Shown here: positions 46,999 to 56,726 of the stretch, piece by piece
Position numbering within the stretch: position 1 is the stretch's first letter
How the letters are laid out: each line of letters begins with the position of its first letter
From: Caenorhabditis remanei
Lineage: Eukaryota > Nematoda > Chromadorea > Rhabditida > Rhabditidae
Length of the DNA stretch: 64,000 bases
Direction of reading: 5' to 3'
Assembly: GCF_010183535.1 (NCBI RefSeq)
Contig: NC_071333.1
Coordinates: forward strand, 16,738,587-16,802,586
Position numbers and translations under genes: made by a program
The notes under the pieces: generated by a model
Databases searched by the model: none
What the model was told of the DNA's origin: nothing
What the model saw: only the letters and a program-made list of their open reading frames with translations

Positions 46999-47025
<27 letters not shown>
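46999..47025. repeat. (TA)n microsatellite
   Basis: A run of about 13 TA units directly before the LINE ORF1 region. It may mark the 5' boundary or insertion point of the LINE. Confidence 0.85.
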
Positions 47026-47026
<1 letters not shown>

Positions 47027-47053
47027 CGACGGGTTACTTGATTACATTGTGAA

Positions 47054-47956
47054 ATGTTACCAAATGATGTTCCTGAGTCGGATCCTGAAGGGGAATTGTC
47101 ATCACCACTGGCTAAAAAGACGCGAGGAGGACAAAAAAGAAAGTTCGGTGCGGGAACCGCAAAGTCTAACCAATCAATTCCCGCTAGGCTCAAGTCTCTT
47201 GAATCTACAGTCATCACGCTGAAACTGCTCATTGAAGACCAACGAAAGACCATCGCCGATCAAGCAAAAATCATTGAGGAGATCAGAGGTGTGACAAAAC
47301 TCACTGGAATTGACTGTACGGACGAGTTTCCGCCGCTCACCAATTCGCTCACACGGAAAGCCTCTCCTAAGTCATGTGCACTGTACAATGAAGTTGCCAA
47401 GAGAAATCCGAAAGTCGTGGAAGTATCGAACCGTCTGGATCTAGTCACTGATATCATTGCATTTAACAAGAAAAGCTGTACTGCAGTCATCGAGAACTTG
47501 CCGGATAGCAAGGAGGAAAGTCAAACAGTTCAAGATAAGTCTTTTATTTCCAAATTTGCTTTAGATTGTGCTCTCCCCATTCCCATTGAAATTTTTCGTG
47601 TTAAGTGCAAAAACGAGTCCAGTGTCTCTAGACCCACCAAGGTCCGCTTCGGTAGCCAAGTGGAAAGAGACGATTTCTTAAAAGGGTTTTACGGAAGTTG
47701 GGTGAACTATTCAGGTCGAAAAGTGGGTCCCCGTCCAGTTAGAGCGCGGCGCGATATGACCAGGGAAGAACTTAACGTCCTATTCGCCATTCGGAAGGAA
47801 GTCTACGATGCCAACGCAAAAGCTGGACTTATCAAGTTCGTCGTTCACGATTTAAAAATCGTGGAACTCAAGACCCCGCGTCCTCTTCCTCAAGCCAAGC
47901 CTTTGCCCCCAGCCTCTTCAACTACTTCTCCAGCAGCTACGGCTTCCCATGCTTAG
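47054..47956 (+). CDS. LINE ORF1 protein
   Basis: 300 aa. The N-terminus is acidic then basic (KKTRGGQKRK). Residues 42-80 (LKSLESTVITLKLLIEDQR and following) form a heptad-like coiled coil. Residues about 135-265 form a globular part ending RRDMTREELN and IRKEVYDANA, the pattern of CR1/L1-type ORF1 RNA-binding domains. The C-terminus is Pro/Ser/Thr-rich. ORF1 proteins coat LINE RNA in the ribonucleoprotein. It ends with TAG at 47954-47956, and the same frame stays open to 50983. Confidence 0.85.
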   Translation: MLPNDVPESDPEGELSSPLAKKTRGGQKRKFGAGTAKSNQSIPARLKSLESTVITLKLLIEDQRKTIADQAKIIEEIRGVTKLTGIDCTDEFPPLTNSLTRKASPKSCALYNEVAKRNPKVVEVSNRLDLVTDIIAFNKKSCTAVIENLPDSKEESQTVQDKSFISKFALDCALPIPIEIFRVKCKNESSVSRPTKVRFGSQVERDDFLKGFYGSWVNYSGRKVGPRPVRARRDMTREELNVLFAIRKEVYDANAKAGLIKFVVHDLKIVELKTPRPLPQAKPLPPASSTTSPAATASHA

Positions 47957-50900
47957 GGACGCGGCCGCCACTCATCGTTATCTTTCCCTGAATCTCAATC
48001 ACTTGATCCCTCATATCACCCAACCTCATCACACTCATTCTCTTGTCCAGCTTCATACTGTCAGGCGGCCTCTATCTCTCCTGCACACTTCTCGTCACCG
48101 TCTAATTCTCACTCTCCCTGCCCGCAATCTCTCATTTATTCTTCATCGCATTCTTCTCACAATACTGCCAAGACCCATATCCCTATCCCTAGTAAATCAT
48201 CCAGACTCTCCTGTGTCCTTTCAAACATCCGATCCATCGCCACCATTGAAAGAATAGCTTTTCTTCAAAACCTTATGGAAAATAAGGGTATTCACCTAGC
48301 ATTTCTCACAGAAACCTTCCTATCCCCTGCCATCCCCGAATCCATTTGCAACTCTATCAATTTTTCGTGCCTCCGGTCTGATCGGTCTTCGTCTCATCCA
48401 AAAACCAGAGGCGGCGGATGTGCTCTTCTCTATCGTAGTTTCGTAAAATTGGTTAAAATAGATCTTGACGAGAAGAATTATATCACCCATTTCTGTGACA
48501 TCCTTGTTGTTGACCACACAGAATCCAACGTCCGTTTCATCCTAGTGTACCGTCCGCCAGATACCTCAAATATTCAGACACACAACCTAGTCGATCAACT
48601 TAACACGCTCATGGTTTGCCCTAAGAAGTCTTATGTATTGCTAGGAGACTTCAATCTCCCGGGAATCCAATGGGCGCACCACTCTCGTATCGACAATACA
48701 GGTCTAACAGATATGACTGAATCACACAATATGGTTCAGTTAGTTAAATCAGCAACTAGAATCTCTCAACGTGGCACGGAAAACATCTTAGATCTTATTT
48801 TCTCGAGTAATCCCAAAGCTTGCTTCAATATTAAAGTTGGCGAGCCCTTGTTGATGTCGGACCACAACTCCGTTCTCTTCTCAACCAATCTCACCAAAGA
48901 AGCAAGTTCCCGTCGCAAAGTCAAACAATTGCTGAACTACCGTAAATGCGACGTTGATTCACTGAATTCCTATCTCGCTAGTTTCAATTGGGCAAAGCAG
49001 TTTTCCTTTTTTGCAACTCTCGATTCAAAGCTCTCCCACTTCTTAAATATCTTCAATGAGAGTATAGATATGTTTACCCCTCTTATGAAAATAAACTCTA
49101 GATCTGCGGTACTAAGTCGGCAGTATACCTACAAACTCTTAAAGCGTCGGAATAAAACCTTAAATCCCACCAAGCTCAAATCAAAGGTCAAATTACGTTT
49201 GAAGAACATACGAAAAAGGATAAGAAAATCTGAAAACGAAATAATTGGATCAGCTAATCCTAGAAGACTCTTTGGCTTCTTTAAAAGAAGGCTCACGTCT
49301 TCTTCCTCCATTACAAAGCTTCTTGTTAACGGTAGCCTGATCACCAAGCCTTCGGATATTGCTGACCAATTCATCAAAACGTTTGCAGAGAGTTTCACAA
49401 TTCCGTCCTCACCGCATCCTGCCCTCCCTCATCCAAAGCCTAAAAACATATTTGTGGACGTCTCCCCCCTTAGTGTGTTCCTTGCCATTTCTAAATTACA
49501 GCCCAAAATAGGATACTCAACTGATAGGATCAACTTTTATATTATTAAGAAATGCGCAAATTCAATCTCCGTCCCACTTTCGCTTATTTTCACCGAATCA
49601 CTGTCTGCCAGGAGGTTTCCCGATTGCTGGAAAACTGCAACGGTCATTCCGCTGCACAAGAAGGGCAGCATTCTAGATCCTTCTAACTTCAGACCCATCT
49701 CTCTTACACATCCTCTAGCCAGATTATTTGAGAGATTAATCCTGAAACCAATTAAATCAGAACTCGCTGCTCAGCTGTCCAAAAAACAATACGGATTCCT
49801 ATCCAACAGATCATGCCCACTGGCCCTCATCGATGCTACTTCCCAGTACCACTTAACCCTATCGAAACCTAAAGCATACATGGACGTAATTCTAATCGAT
49901 TTCCGCAAGGCCTTTGATTCGGTTCCTCACGATTTGCTTCTGTTCAAATTGATGAACTTTGGACTCGACTCGGCTCTTTGCGAGTGGTTCAAATCGTTTC
50001 TGTCCAACCGTGAATCCAAAATCAAAATCGATGACTACGTATCAGAGAATAGTTTTAATAACGTCTCAGGTGTTTTGCAGGGTACTGTTACGGGTCCATT
50101 TCTGTTCTTGGTATATATCAATGACCTGATCCAGTCCCTTCCTTCAGATGTTTATTCCATTGCCTTTGCTGACGATCTCAAGATCTACAGTGAAAACCCC
50201 GCCAGTCTCCAAAAAACGCTCAACGTTATTTCTGACTGGTGCGATAAGTGGAAATTGCAACTAGCTGAAAACAAAACTGTAGTCTTGCATCTTGGTGTAT
50301 GCAATCCACACACAGACTACTTTATTGGTAACGCTAAACTAGCGTCTGCCAATATTGCCAGAGATCTGGGTCTTCTTGTCGATTGTGGTTTGAAATTTGA
50401 TGCCCACATTGCAAAAATAGTCAATAATGCCAAATTCAAATGTAGAAGAATCTTGAATAGCTTCCGATCAAACAATCCGAAGTTCTACTTCAAGCTGTTC
50501 AATTCATACATCCGTCCTACACTCGAGTACGCTTGCGAACTATTCCACCCTTCAAACTCTCTCAATACAATCCAACTAGAATCTCCCCTCCGTTTCTTTT
50601 CTCGTAAAGTCTTCCACAGATGTAATATATCTTTCCAACCTACCTCTTCTAATTCTCACCTCTCCCCTTATGAGCGGCGCTTAACAATCTCTTCCCAAAT
50701 GTCCATGTACCATAGACGCATCATTTTAATTCTAAAAACCTACTTTAAAATTGTAACCCACCAGTGCCATTTCCCAAATCTTGCCTTATATGTAAAACCC
50801 GCGCTTTCCCCCCGGTTCCCTTATAGAATAGTACTTTGCGGTACAAAAAACAATTCATTCCTCCACAAACACTTTTCGACCTGGGATAAAATCGTACCCT

Positions 50901-50983
50901 TCTTCCCCAAAACCGTAGCTGAACAAACTTTCGCGTCTCGACTCCGCCAACTGCCATTACAAACAATCTTTCCTAAAATTTGA
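47957..50983 (+). CDS. LINE ORF2: AP endonuclease and reverse transcriptase
   Basis: The first ATG in the frame is at 48275 (902 codons), but the frame is open from directly after the ORF1 TAG and the first endonuclease motif (LSNIRSI) lies upstream of that ATG, so I annotate the whole frame. Endonuclease motifs are TET, LLGDFNLPG and SDHNSV. The reverse transcriptase has PLHKKGS, FRPISL, DFRKAFDSV, GTVTGPFLF and the catalytic FADD at about 50165-50176. The C-terminal part has a Cys/His-poor extension. All catalytic motifs look intact. No ATG occurs between the TAG and 48275, so how the N-terminus is translated is open: readthrough, reinitiation or a non-AUG start. Confidence 0.88.
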   Translation, partial: GRGRHSSLSFPESQSLDPSYHPTSSHSFSCPASYCQAASISPAHFSSPSNSHSPCPQSLIYSSSHSSHNTAKTHIPIPSKSSRLSCVLSNIRSIATIERIAFLQNLMENKGIHLAFLTETFLSPAIPESICNSINFSCLRSDRSSSHPKTRGGGCALLYRSFVKLVKIDLDEKNYITHFCDILVVDHTESNVRFILVYRPPDTSNIQTHNLVDQLNTLMVCPKKSYVLLGDFNLPGIQWAHHSRIDNTGLTDMTESHNMVQLVKSATRISQRGTENILDLIFSSNPKACFNIKVGEPLLMSDHNSVLFSTNLTKEASSRRKVKQLLNYRKCDVDSLNSYLASFNWAKQFSFFATLDSKLSHFLNIFNESIDMFTPLMKINSRSAVLSRQYTYKLLKRRNKTLNPTKLKSKVKLRLKNIRKRIRKSENEIIGSANPRRLFGFFKRRLTSSSSITKLLVNGSLITKPSDIADQFIKTFAESFTIPSSPHPALPHPKPKNIFVDVSPLSVFLAISKLQPKIGYSTDRINFYIIKKCANSISVPLSLIFTESLSARRFPDCWKTATVIPLHKKGSILDPSNFRPISLTHPLARLFERLILKPIKSELAAQLSKKQYGFLSNRSCPLALIDATSQYHLTLSKPKAYMDVILIDFRKAFDSVPHDLLLFKLMNFGLDSALCEWFKSFLSNRESKIKIDDYVSENSFNNVSGVLQGTVTGPFLFLVYINDLIQSLPSDVYSIAFADDLKIYSENPASLQKTLNVISDWCDKWKLQLAENKTVVLHLGVCNPHTDYFIGNAKLASANIARDLGLLVDCGLKFDAHIAKIVNNAKFKCRRILNSFRSNNPKFYFKLFNSYIRPTLEYACELFHPSNSLNTIQLESPLRFFSRKVFHRCNISFQPTSSNSHLSPYERRLTISSQMSMYHRRIILILKTYFKIVTHQCHFPNLALYVKPALSPRFPYRIVLCGTKNNSFLHKHFSTWDKIVPFFPKTVAEQTFASRLRQLPLQTIFPKI

Positions 50984-51129
50984 TCACTGGACTCTTTGCG
51001 GGTCCTATAGGTCATCTTACATATTTATTCACCCCTTTCCTGTTGCATATCATATTATTTTTAACTTTTGCCCGGTTCTTTTTTGATTTCATCTCGCACA
51101 ACAGAAATTGAATAAATTATTATTATTAG

Positions 51130-52703
51130 TGTTCAATTGGTTGATTTTTTATTCATTCTTTTAGTCAGTTCTTCAGTCACTTTCCAGATTTCCAATAAGC
51201 TGCTTTTGTTTTTTGACTGAGATATGAACCCGACGGAGCTCTCTTTCCCCTTTTATCGTGAAATATTCAACGAGAAGCAACAGCAGACCTTCTAGAAACC
51301 ATCTGCATGGTTCCATCATAATACATTAGAAAACAGTAAACAAATCTGTATTCGCTGTCCCGACTCTCTTGCTCTCTTCTCAGTCATCACTCTCTAAATC
51401 GATGCATTTGCATCTACATCTTACTCAGATTGCTTTCATTCACATCCTTTCTTTTCGGAACAAGTGATGAAACCGACAGGGGTCTTGAAAGCTACGAAAA
51501 GATTTCACGGCATTTCAATTCTTTTGATAACATTGAGATACCAGAACATCAAAAAACAGGCTTTCCAGAAACGATATTCTGTCTTCATAGATTGGTTTCT
51601 TCCGTAATCGAATCCGTATCCTCCTGTGGTCCGACTATCATTATCTGTTTCCGCATTCCGTGTTTCTTTATCTGGCCACATTATCCAACATTCTGATACG
51701 AGCAACTCTCATAACCCCCGTTCTGTTTCAATCAATCTAACATTGCCTTCTTCCTCTCTCCCCGTCTTTATGCATAAACTATCTTATCCATCTCCTAATG
51801 CCCACCATTGTGAGTGATACATAGCAACACTCAAACGAACACACTCACAAACACTCACAAACACCTCCAGCGGCATTTTTCTTCTCCTCCAGATGGCTCT
51901 CTTCTTCCTTTCAACACAACTTCTCGCCCTTTCAAGTCTTTTACTCTTCCACTCTCCACTCGCAACACTTTTTTGGAGCTTTTCTTCTTCTTCTTCCTCT
52001 TTTCAGATGTTCTTCTTTTCGGGAAGTCAACATTGTGAGTGATACATAACAACATTCAAACGAACACACTCACACACTCACAAACACCTCCGGTGGTAGA
52101 TAGATGGCTCTTTTCTTTTCTTCTTCTCCATTTGGCTTCTTTCTTCTCCACATCAAATTTCGCCATTTCGATTCTTGTACTCTTCCACTCTTCTCCCTCA
52201 ACACTCTTTTTGGGAGCTCTTCTTCTTCTTCTTCTTCTTCTTCTTCTTCTTCCTCTTCTCAGATGTTCTTCTTGTCGAGAGGCCTCTTGTTGTCCATTCG
52301 CACTTGATTTGTTTTGCACCCTCTCTCTCCCTCTCGTGTGTCTCTTTTTCTCTTTTCCTCTTCAGGCGTAATACTTCCCTCGTATTATGACGCTCCCCTT
52401 TTTGTCTTCTCCCCATGTTTCTGCGTCTCCTTTTTTTTTGGGCCTTCCTCTCGCTTTCTTTTACGCATAGATTCGAAGCAGACGGTTAGAGAATATCTGC
52501 GTCTCTCAACTCTCATTTCTTTTTGATATGTAGATGATGTGTATTATTGAGATACGTATGCCAATTACCTACTTATTTTTGTTTTTTACCTCTTGACACT
52601 TTTGAATTATCTTCCAATCTTTATTTTACTGTGTTAAACGTTTAAAACGCGCTTGAAGAAGTATACCAATTTTCATTATTTTTGTTTCAGAGCCATCTCA
52701 AAC
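51130..52703. other. upstream region of the second RING-WWE gene; pyrimidine-rich repeats
   Basis: No gene supported. It is dominated by pyrimidine-rich + strand sequence, a tandem duplication at 51812-52280 and a (TTC)n run at about 52218-52255. Confidence 0.5.
51812..52280 (+). repeat. tandem duplication, two copies of about 230-245 bp
   Basis: Each copy starts TGTGAGTGATACATA, continues CAAACGAACACACTCAC, then AGATGGCTCTTTTC-like, TCTTCCACTCT, CAACACT, TTTTTGGGAGC and ends TCAGATGTTCTTCTT. The second copy begins near 52035. Each contains a short signal-peptide-like frame starting MALFF, which I attribute to T/C-rich DNA. Confidence 0.8.
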
Positions 52704-53465
52704 ATGGCATCGACATCTGATGCCAGACCACCGAGCAATGCCACACCACTTGATGAGGAATGCGCAATCTGCTTTGGGGAGATAATCCTCAGATGCACGC
52801 TTGCTTGCAAACATCAGTTTTGCTTTGACTGCTCCAAGACATGGTTGCTTCAAGCTGGAAATTGTCCAGTGTGCCGCGGTGAGGCTGATGTGAATATTCT
52901 CAATGAGCCACAGCAGCTCAACTTGAAAATGGGTCTCCCAAAAGGCAGAAAAAGAGCTCACGGTAAGATTGAATGTCCTAGGAGAATCATTGTACCTTCT
53001 TTTGCTTTCAGACGCTCAATCTGGGGAGGAAGATGACATGGAAGATGTCAAGCCAAATGTGGAGGAGCTCAAGGGTTCGTAAATACCAAATTAATCCGGT
53101 TTCAATCTCATTTCTACCTTTTTACAGCTGCAATGGCCAAAAAAAAGTTTGTGTCTACCACCAATGCTAAAATTTTCTGGCTCTACGAGACAAAGACTGG
53201 GGGAGCATGGTGGAGATTCAGTCTCCTTAATGAGGAACCAATGGAGGAAGCATTCAAAGCGAATCTTGGCACACTCGACATGGAAATTCTTGGAAGAATG
53301 TACACCATCAACTTCACTGAAATGACTCAACGTCAAAAGCAGTATCCGGATATCGTCAGAAACATCAAGAGAGTCGACGAAGAGGAATACGACCAATTGA
53401 AAATCATTGGAATCGGGGGCTGCGTGCAAAAGGATGATAAAGTAAATCCATGGAATGTCGACTAA
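52704..53465 (+). CDS. RING-WWE E3 ubiquitin ligase, second paralogue
   Basis: Three exons (52704-52962, 53012-53074 and 53128-53465) join to 219 aa. The ATG lies 14 bases after an acceptor (TTTGTTTCAG). The RING (about residues 20-58) has CAIC, CKH, CFDC and CPVC. The WWE domain (about 122-195) has IFWLYE, GGAWWRF, MYTINFTEMTQRQ and RNIKR. Compared with the first gene, YDERDERE after the WW pair is replaced by SLLNEEPME, so ligand binding may differ. Both proteins share the C-terminal pattern DQ...GI.G and end in W.V plus an acidic residue. Function is inferred to be ADP-ribose-dependent ubiquitination. The LINE lies between this gene and the other copies. Confidence 0.88.
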
Positions 53466-56016
53466 GTCGTAGGAGATGGACGAAATGAGCAATCAACTGG
53501 AAATCTTCCACATTTCGAACATTCTTCTCAAAATTCTCACGTTTTCCAGTTACTGCTTCCTCGTTTTTCCTATGCTTGTCTATTCTCCATCACTTTTCTA
53601 TGAATACCCCCCAGCATCCCACCAATATCACCCTCTCACTGGCTAAATTTTTATTATCCTTCCAATTCTATATTGTATTTCTTTAATATCGAAATTTTGT
53701 TACTGTAATCCTTCTTATATCTTGTATTTCAAAAAAATACCCTATATCATGATTTCAGAGGCGTAGTATCTAAATTTGTATTTCATGTATGCAGTGTATA
53801 GATTGTTAACCTCCCTCCTTCCTATTATTCCTGCATTTAATTATTTGGAGTAGGCTCGTTACTCTCCACCTAACGCTCCAAGCGTATACTTGTATACTTG
53901 TATACTTCCCCCCTGTCTTCCCAATCTGTTGTACCATCTCGAGTTCTCTCCCTCATCTTTTGCGATGTGTCTTACAGTTTTAACTTCTCGATGGAATATT
54001 TTCTTCCTTGTGATGACATTCCAAGCATCTTCTTACCGAGTCCACCGACTCCCATTCCTGATCTGTGTGTTTTCTTACAGCGCCCACAATTCATGACTCT
54101 TACCTGTATGGTTACCATTTCCCGACGTGGAATCACTCACATGATCACTTGCCTTCCCCATTTCATATTTCCATTTAACAATCATTTACTCCTCTATCTA
54201 ATCAACCCTCTCTATTGCATCAATGCCCCCAGAATCAAAATTTTGCTTTATCGAATTTATGCTTTGTGATTCATTCAATTGGGACTGATAAATTCATTGA
54301 GAGAGAAACAAATCAATATGCCGAAATCATGAAGGATGTTGGAAGATGTTGGGAAATGAAAAAAGTTGGAAGAAATATTTTGGTGGAGCACAGAATCATC
54401 TCACTCTGGTGATTTCTAGTGACCAACGGGAAAAAAAGCCTAACCTTGAGAAGCGAGAGCCGATTTCAACGTAGCAACGATCGATAATGATAGAGACTGT
54501 ACTCTTGTTTAGCTGAAAATCATCTGACATTGCTTTTGAAGCTTGAGGAATTGGAAACAATCGCCGATGATGAATCGATAAAGAGGGGAAGAATTTTTCA
54601 TTGGAATCTTTGGAAAAATTCCGTTCAGAAATGTGTAAAAATCAGTGTTAATTGTGATATAAACTTTGGAATGCGTAAGAAAAAGTTTCACCGTTTTTGC
54701 AGTTTTTTTTTTTAATTCTTACATGTTTTGCAAGAGGTATGTTATGTTTGCATGCGAAACTCCTGAAAATAAGTACATTGAAGCTAAAAGACATTCCCAT
54801 TTGTTTCAGATTGGTTTTCAGCACTGACTTTTACCTAGGACGACTGGATAATTTGAATTTCTGTATTTAAAAAAAAACATACTTGTGAAGGCCCGGATAT
54901 TTGGCGCCGAAATTCAAAATTCAATTTTTTTTTTGATTTTTTTGAATTCTCTCCGTGAAAAGTCAAATTTTCGACTATGATTCAGAATAAGAAGAAATTT
55001 TGAATAACCACTAATAATGTTCACATTTTCAATGAAAAATTGGAAACATGTCAAAAAAAATTTTGAAAAAATTGGTTGTTTTTTTTGAAGCCGAGGATTT
55101 GGGCCGGGCTGGGTCTTCGAATTTATTACTTGCGCCGTCTCTTCAGGCCTTTATAAGCTTGTTCCGGATAGTCCGTGCCTTGACACGTATAGAAAATAGT
55201 TCTTTTTAGGCAACATGTATGCCTTTTATTCAAGGTTCTAAAAAAAATTTTTTTTTGAACTAGTAAAGTTTGAGAAAAAAGTTCAATTTCATTATTCAGA
55301 AACATCAAAATAACGGATGAGAGTTTCTCACAAAAGAAATAATAGAGAAAAAAAGTATAAAACATGACCCAAACAAAAAAATATCGCAAACCGCTCTCAA
55401 AAACTAATATTTTTGCTGGCTGATATTTCTAAAATGCTCGAATTGACACCAACTTGTCATTTGCCAATCGAAGATGCCTTTGAAGAAAAAGAAGATGTAG
55501 AGATTAGATAAGTCAATTAGTATAATGCTTGAATGAACGTTACTAATTCAATTTCTCTGTCAGGAATAACACCGAGTTATGAAGTTTTCGAATAAAAGTT
55601 GTTCCATGGAGTTCAGTTACATATTATGGTCTTGGCCTGATATACGCCAACTCGGACATCGTGATATTTCTCCTCGAAAATGACTTTATTCGACACAACT
55701 GGGAAAAGGTTATGTCGGCGTCGAGCAATTATTTTTGTTTTTCTAGAAAAAAGTGATTCATAATCATTGACAACCGATGAAAAAAAGCTTAAAAATAGAG
55801 AAAAAATCTATAAATTTCAAAGTTTCCTCCAAAATCTTACTCTACCACTCGTTTCCAGCTGTGTCGATTGACGTCATTCTTGTGGCGAAATATCACGATG
55901 GCCATTTTGACGTATTTTAGGGCTAAACAGTTTTTCTTCTGATTGTTATGATAACAGACACCGTATCATACAAATTCAGACTTGAAAAAAGCTAAATAAT
56001 AAAAACAAAAAAGATT
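53466..56016. other. 3' flank and intergenic region
   Basis: No gene supported. A short (TGTATACT)n repeat lies at 53885-53908 and a CGGGCC-family element at about 54877-55130. The rest is AT-rich with no coding signal. Confidence 0.45.
54877..55130. mobile_element. MITE-like element, CGGGCC family
   Basis: It begins ACATACTTGTGAAGGCCCGG then ATATTTGGCGCCG, as at 15837, has an AAATTTTT-rich core and ends TTTTTTGAAGCCGAGG then GGGCCGGGCTGGG. The right terminal repeat is weak. Confidence 0.6.
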
Positions 56017-56098
56017 CGCAGTCTGCAGGATTCGAACCTACGCGGGCAGAGCCCAATTGATTTCGAGTCAATCTCCTTAACCACTCGGACAAGACTGC
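56017..56098 (-). tRNA. tRNA-Ser (CGA)
   Basis: An 82-nt class II tRNA on the minus strand: acceptor GCAGTCT/AGACTGC, D arm TGTCCGAGTGGTTAAGGA, anticodon loop CTCGAAA (CGA), long variable arm GGGCTCTGCCCGCG and T arm AGGTTCGAATCCT. It is divergently oriented to the AGA gene 130 bp away and appears to differ from it only in the anticodon. Confidence 0.94.
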
Positions 56099-56228
56099 AT
56101 GGTTGGAGAGTGTACGAAATTGTCAACAAGAAGTAGTGCGGCGGAGGGGGAGGGGGAAAAAGAAAGGAGTGGCGGAGGAGGGAAGTTTGATCCGCATGTG
56201 TACGCCTAGTAGAATGGAGAGAAGAGAA

Positions 56229-56310
56229 GCAGTCTTGTCCGAGTGGTTAAGGAGATTGACTAGAAATCAATTGGGCTCTGCCCGCGTAGGTTCGAATCCT
56301 GCAGACTGCG
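56229..56310 (+). tRNA. tRNA-Ser (AGA)
   Basis: An 82-nt class II tRNA with acceptor GCAGTCT/AGACTGC, anticodon loop CTAGAAA (AGA), variable arm GGGCTCTGCCCGCG and T arm AGGTTCGAATCCT. Confidence 0.95.
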
Positions 56311-56644
56311 ATGACCTTTTTTGTTTTTATTGAAGTTCAGAAATTTCAGAATTGAGAACAGACATTGGAATTGAACCCTACATTTTGCTTTTGTGAGTAC
56401 ATGACTCATCAATACTCAGCAAGACAATTTTTGTTCAAAACCAGCAGTTGAAATGAAAAGGAAAATAAGTACGTGGAAATAGAATCGTAAAACAAATGAA
56501 TACTAAAACAATTTGTGATTCCAGAAGGGAAGAGTGTGTTTCAAATGTCATGTTCAAAATTTCTTCTTGTTGAGCTGATTGATAGATGAAACTATGTGAA
56601 AACTATCATTCATTTTAACGATAATATGAAGCAGAGACAGATGT

Positions 56645-56726
56645 GCAGTTATGTCCGAGTGGTTAAGGAGATTGACTAGAAATCAATTGGGCTCTGCCCG
56701 CGTAGGTTCGAATCCTGCTGACTGCG
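56645..56726 (+). tRNA. tRNA-Ser (AGA), second copy
   Basis: Same as the gene at 56229 in the body and anticodon. The acceptor changes to GCAGTTA/TGACTGC, which still pairs with one G-T wobble. It should be functional. Confidence 0.92.

Larger units (their letters stand above)
47026..51129 (+). mobile_element. non-LTR retrotransposon (LINE), CR1/Sam-like
   Basis: An about 4.1-kb element with a coiled-coil ORF1, an endonuclease-reverse transcriptase ORF2 and a short 3' UTR ending GAATAAATTATTATTATTAG, the ATT-repeat tail typical of CR1-like LINEs. There are no LTRs. Both ORFs are intact apart from the single stop between them, so the copy could be young and possibly competent. I did not identify a target-site duplication, and the 5' limit is uncertain. 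Confidence 0.9.

Noticed and set aside
47949..48257. 102-codon frame overlapping the end of LINE ORF1
   Set aside because: It is in a different frame; the frame continuous with the endonuclease is the biologically meaningful one.
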